A stretch of 64,000 nt of DNA from Nitrospira sp. CR1.2. Lineage in GTDB: Bacteria > Nitrospirota > Nitrospiria > Nitrospirales > Nitrospiraceae. The position numbers and the translations under genes are program-made. Position 1 is the first letter of the stretch. Every line of letters begins with the position of its first letter. The stretch is taken from positions 1-64,000 of the forward strand of contig WIAG01000009.1 of assembly GCA_014055495.1 (NCBI GenBank). The letters are read 5' to 3'. Below, one piece after another: positions 29,396-38,826 of this stretch. The notes under the pieces were generated by a model. The model did no database searches, was not told where the DNA came from, and saw only the letters and a program-made list of their open reading frames with translations.

Positions 29396-30784
29396 ATGGC
29401 CACGACCGATCCGCTGAACCGCACCACAACGCTCACCTATGACAATGCCGGCAACGTGGCGACGAGCAAAGATCATCTCAACCGGATCACCACGTTTGAG
29501 TGCGATGCGAAGAACCGGCTCAAGAAAGTCACCGATCCGTTGAACGGGATCACCCAATACACCTACGACGGCAAAGACAATCTGCTCACGCGAATCACGC
29601 CCAAGAACGAGACCATCAGCTTTGCCTACGATGCCGTGAACCAATTGCTCAGTAAGGCCCTGCCGGGCAGCCAGGTGACGAGCTACCTCTATGATCTCGC
29701 CGGGAACTTGACCACCGTGACCGATCCGGATAGCGTACTGGCCATGACCTACGATCTGGCGAATCGGCTGCTCAATGTCACGACCGCCGGCTCACCGAAT
29801 CAACCCGCCGTCACCCTGGCCTACAGCTATGACCCCACCGGAAACCGGCTGAGTGTGACCGATCCGGTCCAGGTGGCGCAATACACGATGCCCTGAACCG
29901 ATTGCAGACCTTGACACAACCCCGCACGCCCGCGACCCCGTTGCCGAATCTGCTGGCCGCCTGGCCGGGGGACGGGAGTGCGGCCGATCCCGTGGGCGGC
30001 CAGACGGGCACCGTACAACTCGGCACCACCTTCGGGCCTGGTGTCCGCCAGCAGGCCTTTGTCTTCGACGGGGTGGATGACGCTGTGAGCATCCCGGATT
30101 CGGCGGTGCTCGATAGCCTCAGCACCAACGCCACCCTGGACGCGTGGATCAAGCCGGCGATCCCCCTCGGGGCCGAAGCCTGGCTCTTTGCCCGGCGCGA
30201 TCCCTTCGTGAGCGAAGGGTTCTCCGTGGCGCTCCTCCAAGACGGCCGGATGCAGCTGACCGTCCGGACGACCACCAGCCCCACCGTGTCCGGCTCCACG
30301 TTCTGCTCGACCGCGAGTGTGATCACCTTCGATCAATGGCAACATGCGGCGGCGGCCGTGGATACCGTGGCAGGCACGGCCCAGATCTGGGTGAATGGCC
30401 AGGCCATCAGCCTGACCGCCGTCTTTGGGCCAGCGACCTTGAGCGGCACCCTCGTCAATGTGAATCAACAGTATCTCGGCCGTCGACAGGATCCGAACAC
30501 GGCGGGTGGGGGCGGGCATTTCAAGGGCCAGCTGGATGAAGTGCGACTCTACGGGCGAACACTCACCCTGGCGGACGTGCAGAGCCGGGCGCAGACCCAC
30601 CCCGCGGCGACCTATGTCTATGACGCGCTCTCGCGCCGGACGAGCCTCACGCTCCCGAACGGGACCCAGACCACCTATACCTACGATCCCGCTTCTCAGG
30701 TGACGAACATCCTCCACAAGATCACAGCGACCAATACGCCCATCAATAACGCCGACTACCTGTACAACAATGTCGGAAACAAGA
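29396..30784 (+). pseudogene. Displaced rhs fragment with YD repeats and LamG domain
   Basis: This fragment lacks both ends of an rhs gene. Bases 29396-29880 encode YD repeats near-identical to residues 1570-1765 of the intact Rhs protein (LTRITPKNETISFAYDAV and SYLYDLAGNLT blocks). The frame shifts at about 29882-29900; the expected YDALNRLQTL is split between frames. It then continues as a LamG domain (LLAAWPGDGSAAD, FDGVDDAVSIPD) and YD repeats to NADYLYNNVGN. There it stops at the RAYT-like element starting near 30800. No tip or core remains. It is a remnant of a second Rhs copy. Confidence 0.8.
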
Positions 30785-30816
30785 ACAGAATGGGGGGCAA
30801 AGAACAGAAAGGGGGT

Positions 30817-31710
30817 CAAGTCTTGCAATCATACATGTGGGCTGCTATTGTCACGCCCATGGCCCGTCCGTTGCGCATTGAGTTTCCCGGTGCCGTCTAT
30901 CATGTGACCAGTCGGGGCAATGCCAGACAGGACATTGCCGTGGACGATCACGATCGCACCACGCTCCTCACGCTGCTCGCCCATGCGATTGATCGGTACG
31001 GGTGGTTCTGCCATGCCTACTGCCTGATGGACAACCACTATCATCTGTTCTCGACACGCTGAGCGCGCATCTCTCGCAAGGCATGCGGCAACTCAATGGG
31101 CGCTATACACAAGCGTTCAATCGCCGCCATCAGCGGGTGGGACATCTCTTTCAGGGACGCTTCGCGGCCATCCTGGTCGACAAAGATACTCATCTGCTGG
31201 AGTTGTTCCGCTATGTGGTCCTCAATCCGGTTCGAGCGAAGATGGTGACCCATCCACGGTTGTGGTCCTGGAGCAGTTATCGTAGGACTGCGGGAGAACG
31301 TTCAGGGCCGGCGTGGCTGACGACAGGATGGATTCTGAGCCAATTCGGGATGCGACAGCGCGAAGCGCAACAGCGCTATCGCTAGTGTGTCACCGAAGGT
31401 CGAGGGGGTCCTGGCCCGTGGGAGCAGGTGCAAGGTCGGATCTATCTCGGCTCAATAGCCTTTATTGCGCAACATCAACCCGATCGGGTCATTCCAGAAA
31501 TTTCACGTCGACAGACGCAGGCAAAACGGCCGGCGCTAGGCGAGATCTTTCAGCAGCGGGGCGAGGTGCCGACACTCATCGCGGTGGCGTACCGCCAGTA
31601 TGGCTACCGGTTGCACGACATTGCCCTGCATCTCGGCGTGCACTATGCGACGGTCAGTCGGCGGCTGAAGCAGGCCGAACAGGAACAGGTCTGATCGCAA
31701 GACCCCCAAA
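30817..31710 (+). mobile_element. Decayed RAYT/IS200-like element
   Basis: The left boundary GGGGGTCAAGTCTTGCAATC at 30814-30833 and the right boundary (complement GGGGGTCTTGCGATC, 31693-31707) are similar inverted ends. A broken Y1 transposase fills the interior. To the left is rhs debris; to the right, at about 31711, homology to the RND permease gene begins at once. The ends are estimated from similarity, not from target duplications. Confidence 0.6.
30859..31694 (+). pseudogene. RAYT/Y1-type transposase, frameshifted and with an internal stop
   Basis: The protein begins MARPLRIEFPGAVYHVTSRG and runs through YCLMDNHYHLF, the HUH motif, to a TGA at 31062. The homologous sequence continues in another frame (AHLSQGMRQLNGRYTQAFNRR, HLFQGRF, LFRYVVLNPVRA) to a TAG at 31383. 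In the same frame it resumes after the TAG as GRGGPGPWEQVQGRIYLGS and ends with a helix-turn-helix tail (YGYRLHDIALHLGVHYATVSRRL) at 31694. So one small deletion near 31050 and one nonsense codon inactivate it. It is fused in frame upstream to the rhs fragment, by chance. Confidence 0.8.
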
Positions 31711-31713
31711 TTT

Positions 31714-31935
31714 CTGATGACCACGGCGGCAGCCCTGCTGGGGGCGCTCCCGCTGGCCGTGGGCACGGGGGTTGGATCGGAGTTGCGGCGTCCGTTGGGC
31801 ATCGCGATCGTCGGAGGCCTCCTCGTGAGCCAGATCCTGACCCTCTACACGACCCCTGTCGTCTACCTGTTCCTCGATCGGCTACGATTGCGCTGGATGC
31901 GCGCCAGGGCCGCCGCTCTGCACCCAGCGGCGTAA
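31714..31935 (+). pseudogene. C-terminal fragment of an RND permease (copy of mdtC end)
   Basis: These 222 bases encode only the last 73 residues of an RND permease ([34 protein letters not shown]) and match bases 17936-18157 of mdtC closely; differences are mostly at third positions, with a few substitutions. The fragment starts exactly where the decayed transposon ends. There is no start codon or ribosome binding site of its own. It marks the right edge of the accessory island and shows that either a second permease gene was truncated or the 3' end was duplicated. Confidence 0.85.
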
Positions 31936-32074
31936 GGAACGGTGCATCGACGTCCGTTGGTTCCGCCGTTACCATTCTTCGCCGAGGCGCCGGCCCTCGA
32001 TTGCCGGCCACGCTCGGCAGCAGCGGCACAACTACCGTGCCACACTGTTCATTGAGGTCAAGGCGGGCTGGTCA

Positions 32075-32836
32075 CTATTTCCCGCGTACCTGGGCCACCA
32101 GGTTCTGTAGCATCTTCAAATCCATGGCTCCCGGGACCAGCTCCGTGCCGACGATAAAGGCCGGGGTTCCTGTGATGCCGAGGGTCTTCGCGAGACTTCG
32201 GTTGCGATCGATGACCGCCTGCCACTCGGGTCTGTTGAGATCTCTGTCCAGCCGTTCCACATCCAACCCCGTCGCGTCAGCAATACGGAAGAGGTGCTCT
32301 TTCGTGAGATCCTCCTTCGTGGCGAGCAGCGCTTCGTGAAATGCCTGGTGTTTTCCCTGCAGATGTGAGGCCAATGCCGCTTTGGCGGCCAATTCGGACG
32401 TCTCGCCGAGAATCGGAAAGTCTTTATAGACGACACGGATACCGGCATCCCGTTGCTGCAGCTCGGTCAGCGCGGAGGCCGCCCGTTTGCAGTATCCGCA
32501 GCGGTAGTCGAAAAACTCCACGACGGTGATGTCACCGGTTCGGTTTCCGCTGACCGGGGAGGCCGGATCGTCGAGCAGCTCCGGCCGATGGCTGGCGATG
32601 GCGGCTTTCTGCCGTTGTTGTTCCTCCGCCGCCCGCCTGTTCTCCAACGCCTGCAAGGATTGTTCGATGACTTCAGGATGGGTACGGAGGTAGCGCTCGA
32701 TGATCTGTTCCAGCGCCGGCCCTGCGAGAGGATCCCCGGTCGTTTCAGCCGGCCAAGCGTTCACGGCAACAGAGGCCCACACTGACACGAAGGAAAACAA
32801 AGCCAGAACGACAATGCGATCGGTGCCCGGTCTCAT
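32075..32836 (-). CDS. DsbA-family thiol oxidoreductase
   Basis: The 253-residue exported protein has an N-terminal signal or anchor (about 9-27), an alpha-helical linker (38-88, EQIIERYLRTHPEVIEQSLQ, the common DsbA-like N-extension) and a DSBA thioredoxin domain with active site Cys113-Gly-Tyr-Cys116 and a cis-Pro in GITGTPAF. It probably acts on periplasmic disulfides; whether as an oxidase or an isomerase (BdbD/ScsC type) is unclear. The start at 32836 has a GGGAGGT site upstream; the frame extends seven codons further without one. It is divergent from ackA and has no DsbB-like partner here. Confidence 0.87.
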   Translation of the reverse strand: MRPGTDRIVVLALFSFVSVWASVAVNAWPAETTGDPLAGPALEQIIERYLRTHPEVIEQSLQALENRRAAEEQQRQKAAIASHRPELLDDPASPVSGNRTGDITVVEFFDYRCGYCKRAASALTELQQRDAGIRVVYKDFPILGETSELAAKAALASHLQGKHQAFHEALLATKEDLTKEHLFRIADATGLDVERLDRDLNRPEWQAVIDRNRSLAKTLGITGTPAFIVGTELVPGAMDLKMLQNLVAQVRGK

Positions 32837-32910
32837 ACGACCTCCCGTTTGAATCAATGTCGAGCACGGTGCTGCCGCCGGGCATTATACAAGAATCGCG
32901 GTGGGCGAGG

Positions 32911-33018
32911 TCAGTCGGCCGGGTCGATGGGCAGCTTGGTGATCTTAACGAGCTGGTTGTCTCCGTTGATCTCAAACGTGACATGGTCGCCGATGCTCAG
33001 ACCATGAAGGAGGCGGGT
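32911..33018 (-). pseudogene. Possible remnant of a CusF-like copper-binding protein
   Basis: About 35 codons read DTRLLHGLSIGDHVTFEI and then end LVKITKLPIDPAD before a stop. This resembles the C-terminal strand pair of CusF-type domains (LL-GL-GD-V-FE). No signal peptide, no MTM copper motif and no ribosome binding site lie upstream in any frame. The match is short and could be chance, so this is a weak call. Confidence 0.25.
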
Positions 33019-33096
33019 GTCACGCGTGGGGCCAAGATTTTCCGGTTGCGCAGAGCCTGTGCTCGATCTATGGTGAGAGCAGAAGAAGGGATGCTC

Positions 33097-34308
33097 ATGC
33101 CTCAAGCCGACCGCGATGCTCCTGCCTTGCTCACCGTCAACGCCGGGTCATCGAGCGTGAAATGGGCGCTGTTTCAAGTGGCCCAGCCGCCGGTTAAGAC
33201 CGAGACGGGCCACATCGAGCGGATCGGTCTTCCAGACGGAATCGTGACCGTGACGGACTCTGCCACCGGTCGGCGTGAGCGGCGTGTCGCGCAGGTATCG
33301 AGTCATGCGGAGGCCGCGCGATGGTTGATCGAACATCTCAGAGGGAGCCGCAAGGGGGAGGGGATCCAGGCCATCGGTCATCGGGTGGTCCACGGAGGAA
33401 GCCGGTATGCCGACCCGCAGGTGGTGTCGGCGGAGATGATCGAAGAACTGCGTCGGTTGAGTCCCTACGATCCGGAACATCTTCCGGCAGAACTGGCACT
33501 CATCGACGCGTTGGCCGGTCAGTATCCGCAGGCGCCTCAAGTGGCCTGCTTCGACACGGGGTTTCATCAACATCTGCCGCCCGTCGCGCGATTGATGGCG
33601 ATCCCGCGCCGTTATGAGAAGCAGGGGGTGAGGCGCTATGGATTCCACGGCCTGTCCTATGCGTACCTCATGGAGGAGCTGGAACGGGTGGCCGGCCGGG
33701 AAGCCGCTCGCGGCAAGGTGATCCTGGCCCATTTGGGCAACGGCGCCAGCATGGCCGCCGTGCGGGATGGAAGCAGCATCGATACGAGCATGGGGTTTAC
33801 GCCCGCCTCCGGTCTGCCGATGAGCACGAGATCCGGCGACGTGGATCCGGGTGTGGTCTCGTATCTGGCCAGGACCGAAGGCCTGACGGCAGACCAATTT
33901 CACCACATGGTGAATGCACAGTCCGGGCTATTGGGGATCTCTGAGCTGAGTCCCGATCTCCGCGATCTGCTCGCGCAGGAGGGCCACGATGCGCACGCGG
34001 CAGACGCGGTGGCCCTGTTGTGTTATCAGGGGAAAAAGTATCTTGGCGCCTATGCTGCGGCGTTGGGCGGTGTGGAGCAAGTCGTCTTTAGCGGCGGCAT
34101 CGGTGAGCATGCGGCCGTCGTGCGGGCGCGGATGTGCGAAGGCCTGGAGTTTCTCGGCATTGAGTTGGATCAGGCGCGCAACGAGGCGAATGCCCCGATC
34201 ATTTCGAGCGGCCAAAGCCGCGTGACGGTGCGCGTCATCCGGACGGACGAAGAAAGTCAGATTGCCCGCTCACTCTGCCGGTTGTTGGCGCTGCACGCCG
34301 GCCCGTGA
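33097..34308 (+). CDS. ackA: Acetate kinase
   Basis: The 403-residue protein is a typical acetate kinase, which makes ATP and acetate from acetyl-phosphate. The N-terminal phosphate-binding motif TVNAGSSSVK, the RRYGFHGLSY block, GNGASMAAV and the STRSGDVDPG block are all present, and the VFSGGIGEH block lies near the C-terminus. I placed the start at 33097 (MPQADRD) after an AGAAGAAGGG site; the frame is open back to 32857 but that part is not kinase. It is followed 72 bases later by phosphoketolase, so the pair turns sugar phosphates into acetate and ATP through acetyl-phosphate. Stated from well-known chemistry; flux direction in the cell is not known. Confidence 0.93.
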   Translation: MPQADRDAPALLTVNAGSSSVKWALFQVAQPPVKTETGHIERIGLPDGIVTVTDSATGRRERRVAQVSSHAEAARWLIEHLRGSRKGEGIQAIGHRVVHGGSRYADPQVVSAEMIEELRRLSPYDPEHLPAELALIDALAGQYPQAPQVACFDTGFHQHLPPVARLMAIPRRYEKQGVRRYGFHGLSYAYLMEELERVAGREAARGKVILAHLGNGASMAAVRDGSSIDTSMGFTPASGLPMSTRSGDVDPGVVSYLARTEGLTADQFHHMVNAQSGLLGISELSPDLRDLLAQEGHDAHAADAVALLCYQGKKYLGAYAAALGGVEQVVFSGGIGEHAAVVRARMCEGLEFLGIELDQARNEANAPIISSGQSRVTVRVIRTDEESQIARSLCRLLALHAGP

Positions 34309-34380
34309 TCCAGTTCGATGGCCCTGCGATCGCGCAGCGGCGATCCATCACGCATGACCTGAACCTGAAAGAGGGAACGC

Positions 34381-36756
34381 ATGAACCAGACGACACCGGT
34401 CAGTCAGCCGCTCAGCCCGAAGATGGTGGAGCGCATCCATGCCTATTGGCGTGCGGCCAATTATCTTTCGGTCGGCCAGATCTACTTATACGACAATCCT
34501 CTCCTGAAGCAGCCGTTGACGCGGGAACACATCAAGCCACGCCTGCTCGGCCACTGGGGCACGACGCCGGGACTGAATTTTATCTACGTCCATCTCAATC
34601 GCATCATCAAGGAACGGAACCTGCCGGTGTTATACATCGCGGGACCCGGGCATGGCGGTCCAGGCCTCGTGGCCAATGTCTATCTTGAGGGGACGTATAG
34701 CGAGGTGTATCCCAACATTTCGCAGGATGAGGCCGGGCTGCAGCGCTTGTTCAAACAGTTTTCCTTCCCCGGCGGCATTCCGAGCCATGTCGCGCCGGAA
34801 ACGCCGGGATCGATTCATGAGGGTGGCGAGTTGGGGTATTCCCTGGCCCATGCGTATGGGGCGGCGTTCGACCATCCGGAGCTACTTGTGGCCTGCGTGA
34901 TCGGCGACGGGGAAGCGGAAACCGGACCGCTGGCCGGGAGTTGGCACGGCAACAAGTTTCTGAACCCGGTGCATGACGGCGCCGTGCTGCCCATTCTCCA
35001 TTTGAACGGGTACAAGATCGCCGGGCCGACCGTCTTGTCGCGTATGCCGCCGGATGAACTGGAGTCGCTCCTGATCGGGTACGGCCACCAGCCGTTTTTT
35101 GTGGAAGGCGACGATCCGGCGACCATGCATCGACTGATGGCCTCAACCTTGGATGAAATCGTCACGACCATCGGGCGCATTCAGCAGGAGGCTCGAACGA
35201 AGGGATTTACGACTCGCCCGCGCTGGCCCATGATCGTTCTGCGGTCGCCGAAGGGCTGGACCGGCCCCAAGGAAGTGGACGGTAAGCAGACGGAGGGCAG
35301 CTTCCGCTCCCATCAGGTGCCGATGGGCGATATGGCCAAGCCTGGGCATGTCGAGCAGTTGGAAGCGTGGTTGAAGAGTTACAAGCCGGAGGAATTGTTC
35401 GACGCGTCGGGCAGGCTGGTGCCGGAGCTGGCCTCGCTTGCGCCGACCGGGGAGCGGCGCATGGGCGCCATTGCCTGCGCGAACGGCGGCAGCATACTGC
35501 GGGATCTCCACTTGCCGGACTTTCGGCAATATGCGGTTCCGGTGGTGAAGCCCGGCGCGGACGAGGCGGAAGCGACCAGGGTGCAGGGCCTTTTTCTCCG
35601 GGATGTCTTGAAGCAGAATCCCCACAACTTCCGGCTCTTTGGCCCGGATGAGACGGCCTCAAACCGATGGAGCGCCGTGTTCGAGGTGTCCGACCGTTGT
35701 TCGACGGAACAGATTCTGTCGAGCGACGAACATGTGGCGCATGACGGGCGTGTGATGGAGATCTTGAGCGAGCACCTGTGCCAGGGCTGGCTCGAAGGCT
35801 ATCTGTTGACCGGCCGCCACGGGTTCATGAATTGTTACGAAGCGTTTATCCATATCGTCGATTCCATGTTCAATCAACATGCGAAGTGGTTGAAAACCTC
35901 GCTTGCGATTCCCTGGCGTCGGCCGATCGCCTCGCTTAATTATCTGTTGACCTCGCATGTGTGGAGGCAGGACCACAACGGGTTCAGCCACCAGGATCCG
36001 GGGTTCATCGACCATGTGGTGAATAAGAAGGCCGAAGTCATTCGTGTCTATCTGCCGCCGGATGCGAACACGCTGCTCTCGATTACCGATCGGTGCCTGC
36101 GCAGCCGAGACTGTGTGAACATCGTCGTGGCGGGCAAGCAGCCCGCGCCGCAGTGGCTGGATATGGACGCGGCCGTGCTGCACTGCACCGCCGGTATCGG
36201 GATCTGGGAATGGGCGAGTAACGATCGGGGGAGTGACCCGGATGTGGTCATGGCCTGCTGCGGGGATGTGCCGACCATGGAGACCTTGGCGGCCGTGGAG
36301 ATCCTGCGCAACGCCCAACCCAATCTCAAGGTGCGGGTCGTGAATGTCGTCGATCTGATGAAACTGCAGCCGGCCAGCGAACATCCCCATGGTTTATCGG
36401 ATAAGGAATTCGATGCTCTGTTCACGACCGACAAGCCGATCATCTTTGCGTTCCACGGCTATCCATGGTTGATCCATCGACTGACCTACCGGCGGACGAA
36501 TCATCACAATCTGCACGTGCGCGGGTATAAGGAAGAGGGCACGACGACCACGCCGTTCGACATGGTGGTTCTGAACGATCTCGACCGGTTCCATCTCGTG
36601 TCTGATGTGGTGGATCGTGTGCCGCAGCTCGGCGCCCGCGCCGCCTATCTCAAGCAGGAGATGCGCGACAAGCGCATGCAGCACAAGCAGTATATCGAGC
36701 TGCACGGGGCCGACATGCCAGAGATCAGAAGCTGGAAATGGAGTGGAAAGCGCTGA
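34381..36756 (+). CDS. xfp: Phosphoketolase (xylulose-5-phosphate / fructose-6-phosphate)
   Basis: The 791-residue thiamine-diphosphate enzyme splits xylulose-5-P or fructose-6-P with phosphate to give acetyl-phosphate and glyceraldehyde-3-P or erythrose-4-P. It has the conserved N-terminal stretch [15 protein letters not shown], the GPGHGGP site, [19 protein letters not shown], the TPP/Mg motif GDGEAETGP and the C-terminal RMQHKQYI. Length is normal for the family (about 790). A GAAAGAGGGAA site precedes the ATG. The acetyl-phosphate made feeds AckA directly upstream; a HAD phosphatase-like gene starts 4 bases after the stop, so all three are probably one operon. Confidence 0.93.
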   Translation: MNQTTPVSQPLSPKMVERIHAYWRAANYLSVGQIYLYDNPLLKQPLTREHIKPRLLGHWGTTPGLNFIYVHLNRIIKERNLPVLYIAGPGHGGPGLVANVYLEGTYSEVYPNISQDEAGLQRLFKQFSFPGGIPSHVAPETPGSIHEGGELGYSLAHAYGAAFDHPELLVACVIGDGEAETGPLAGSWHGNKFLNPVHDGAVLPILHLNGYKIAGPTVLSRMPPDELESLLIGYGHQPFFVEGDDPATMHRLMASTLDEIVTTIGRIQQEARTKGFTTRPRWPMIVLRSPKGWTGPKEVDGKQTEGSFRSHQVPMGDMAKPGHVEQLEAWLKSYKPEELFDASGRLVPELASLAPTGERRMGAIACANGGSILRDLHLPDFRQYAVPVVKPGADEAEATRVQGLFLRDVLKQNPHNFRLFGPDETASNRWSAVFEVSDRCSTEQILSSDEHVAHDGRVMEILSEHLCQGWLEGYLLTGRHGFMNCYEAFIHIVDSMFNQHAKWLKTSLAIPWRRPIASLNYLLTSHVWRQDHNGFSHQDPGFIDHVVNKKAEVIRVYLPPDANTLLSITDRCLRSRDCVNIVVAGKQPAPQWLDMDAAVLHCTAGIGIWEWASNDRGSDPDVVMACCGDVPTMETLAAVEILRNAQPNLKVRVVNVVDLMKLQPASEHPHGLSDKEFDALFTTDKPIIFAFHGYPWLIHRLTYRRTNHHNLHVRGYKEEGTTTTPFDMVVLNDLDRFHLVSDVVDRVPQLGARAAYLKQEMRDKRMQHKQYIELHGADMPEIRSWKWSGKR

Positions 36757-36760
36757 CACC

Positions 36761-37444
36761 ATGGCGGAACCAACGGTGGTCGTGCTCTTCGATGTCGACA
36801 ATACATTGCTGGACAATGACCGGATCGCGGCCGACCTCACGCAACATTTGGATGAGGAAATCGGCGCCAGAGGAGAGCGGCAGTACTGGGCGATCTTCGA
36901 AGAGTTGCGGGAGCAGCTGGGGTACGTGGACTATCTCGGCGCCCTGCAACGGTATCGGCAGGCCTATCCGCGCGACCCGCATCTGCTTACGTTGTCACGA
37001 TTTCTGTTGAACTATCCATTCGCTGAACGGTTGTTTCCGCAAGCCTGCGAGGCCGTGCGTCAAGCGGCGGAGTGGAGCAGGCCCGTCATCCTGTCGGATG
37101 GTGATGTGGTGTTTCAGCCTCGCAAGATCGATCGCGCCGGGTTGTATGAGGCGGTGGAGGGGAATGTCCTCATCTACATTCACAAAGAGAAAGAACTGGA
37201 CGACGTCGAGCAGCGATATCCGGCCGACCACTATGTCCTGGTGGACGACAAGCTACGCATTCTCACGGCGGTGAAGGCCTATTGGGGTGAGCGGGTCACG
37301 ACCGTGTTTCCGCGCCAGGGACACTATGCCACTGACCCGGAAGTGTTGCGGACCTTTCCGGCTGCCGACCTGTCGATCGATTGCATCGGGGACCTGTTGA
37401 AGATCGATCAAGCGGCGTTGCTCGCAGCTGCGCGACGGCGGTGA
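36761..37444 (+). CDS. HAD-family hydrolase
   Basis: The 227-residue protein has the HAD motifs: motif I FDVDNTLLDND with the nucleophile Asp at 11 and Asp13, motif II PVILSDGDV, Lys in FQPRKID, and motif IV VLVDDKLRIL. A cap-like helical insert lies at about 20-95. HAD proteins are mostly phosphatases; the substrate is not evident, although the operon suggests a sugar phosphate. The ATG at 36761 is four bases after the phosphoketolase stop, so translation is probably coupled. A longer frame upstream of it overlaps xfp and is not coding. Confidence 0.8.
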   Translation: MAEPTVVVLFDVDNTLLDNDRIAADLTQHLDEEIGARGERQYWAIFEELREQLGYVDYLGALQRYRQAYPRDPHLLTLSRFLLNYPFAERLFPQACEAVRQAAEWSRPVILSDGDVVFQPRKIDRAGLYEAVEGNVLIYIHKEKELDDVEQRYPADHYVLVDDKLRILTAVKAYWGERVTTVFPRQGHYATDPEVLRTFPAADLSIDCIGDLLKIDQAALLAAARRR

Positions 37445-37540
37445 GTTCGCGTGCCGGTCTCACGCGCCGATCGACGCGATTGACATTCACGTGGACGAGT
37501 CGTAGCGTACGTCTTCCACCTCCGGCAGGGCAGGTCATCC

Positions 37541-38602
37541 ATGGCGCCCCAGCACACACACGAACCCATCTGGTCTACTCCGATCGACCGCCGTCAGCTC
37601 TTGAAACGGCTGGGCGTGGCCGGCTCCCTCGTGGCCATCGGCGGTCCCGGCCAACTGGTCGAAACCTTGGCAGCGGATGTGGCGCCGTCCGGATCGGCCA
37701 CCGGCGAGATTCCGCTCCGCCCGCTGGGGAAAACCGGCGTGACGGTGTCGGCGATGTGTTTTGGAGGCGCGCATTGGGGGCGCAATCAGGACGAACCCCA
37801 AGCTATTCGCATTCTGCACGAAGCCATCGATGCCGGCATGACGTTCCTCGACAACGCCTGGGAATACAACGGGGGACGCAGCGAGGAACTGATGGGGAAG
37901 GGCCTGCAACGAAAGCGGCAGCAGGTCTTTCTCATGACGAAGGTCTGCTCGCACGGGCGGGATAAGAAGGTCGCCATGCAGCAACTGGAGGACTCGCTCC
38001 GCCGCTTGAAGACCGACTATCTCGATCTCTGGCAGATTCACGAAGTGGTGTACGAAGACGATCCCGATCGGCACTTCGTTCCGCACGGGGTGGTCGATGC
38101 ATTGTTGGAGGCGAAGCAGCAGGGGAAGGTACGATTCGTCGGCTTCACCGGGCACAAGCACCCGCAGATTCACCTCAAGATGCTGTCGCACGACTTCCCG
38201 TTCGATACCTGCCAGATGCCGTTGAATGTGTTTGACGGCACCTACCGCAGTTTTGAACATGAGGTGTTGCCGGTGCTGGCACAGCGCGGAATCGCCGCCC
38301 TCGGCATGAAGAGCCTGACCGGGAACGCGGAGCCGATCAAGCAGGGCATCGTCACGCCCCAGGAGGCGATCAGGTACGTGCTGAGTTTGCCGATCGCGTC
38401 GTTGGTGAGCGGGATCGATTCCCCGCAGGTCCTCAAGCAGAACCTGGACATTGTCCGCCGCTTCACCCCCATGACGGTGGCCGAAATGCAGGGGTTGCGC
38501 GCGCGTGTGGCCTTGTATGCGATGGACGGCCGGTTCGAACTGTTCAAGTCCACCAACCGGTACGACGGCGGCATCGGCCGCCAGCAGCACGGCCTGTCCT
38601 AA
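37541..38602 (+). CDS. Aldo/keto reductase with an N-terminal Tat-like signal
   Basis: The 353-residue protein is an aldo/keto reductase. The catalytic Asp and Tyr are in FLDNAWEYNGGRSE, the Lys in FLMTKV and the His in LDLWQIHEV. Residues 16-35 read DRRQLLKRLGVAGSLVAIGG, a twin-arginine type signal (RR-x-LLK then hydrophobic), followed by a short linker, so it may be exported folded with its cofactor; this is unusual for the family. There is no C-terminal ferredoxin-like extension. It sits 96 bases after the HAD gene and may belong to that operon. Substrate unknown. Confidence 0.83.
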   Translation: MAPQHTHEPIWSTPIDRRQLLKRLGVAGSLVAIGGPGQLVETLAADVAPSGSATGEIPLRPLGKTGVTVSAMCFGGAHWGRNQDEPQAIRILHEAIDAGMTFLDNAWEYNGGRSEELMGKGLQRKRQQVFLMTKVCSHGRDKKVAMQQLEDSLRRLKTDYLDLWQIHEVVYEDDPDRHFVPHGVVDALLEAKQQGKVRFVGFTGHKHPQIHLKMLSHDFPFDTCQMPLNVFDGTYRSFEHEVLPVLAQRGIAALGMKSLTGNAEPIKQGIVTPQEAIRYVLSLPIASLVSGIDSPQVLKQNLDIVRRFTPMTVAEMQGLRARVALYAMDGRFELFKSTNRYDGGIGRQQHGLS

Positions 38603-38826
38603 CAGGTTCGCGCGAGGCTCCCCGTGAATGCGCTGCTCCTCTCGGCGAAGGCGCTGATCTCACCCGCTCATCGCCAGTTCCCTGCCCCGACGCCCGATGC
38701 TCCCAGCCGCACACACATCGAGCTGACCGTGCGCACCGTCTGCTTCCGGTGCTTGACGTTCGGATAGCCGGAGCATGGTGAGGGGCACATTGATCTTCGA
38801 CAGAGGTCGGCGTGACGAGCGGGGAG
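38603..38826. other. Short gap, nothing identified
   Basis: These 224 bases lie between the convergent aldo/keto reductase and transglycosylase genes. Short overlapping frames occur on both strands, none with a motif or ribosome binding site. I see no hairpin followed by a T-run. Confidence 0.4.

Noticed and set aside
32857..33096. An N-terminal extension of acetate kinase by 80 residues
   Set aside because: Family length and the position of the TVNAGSSS motif place the start at 33097, and a good ribosome binding site precedes it.
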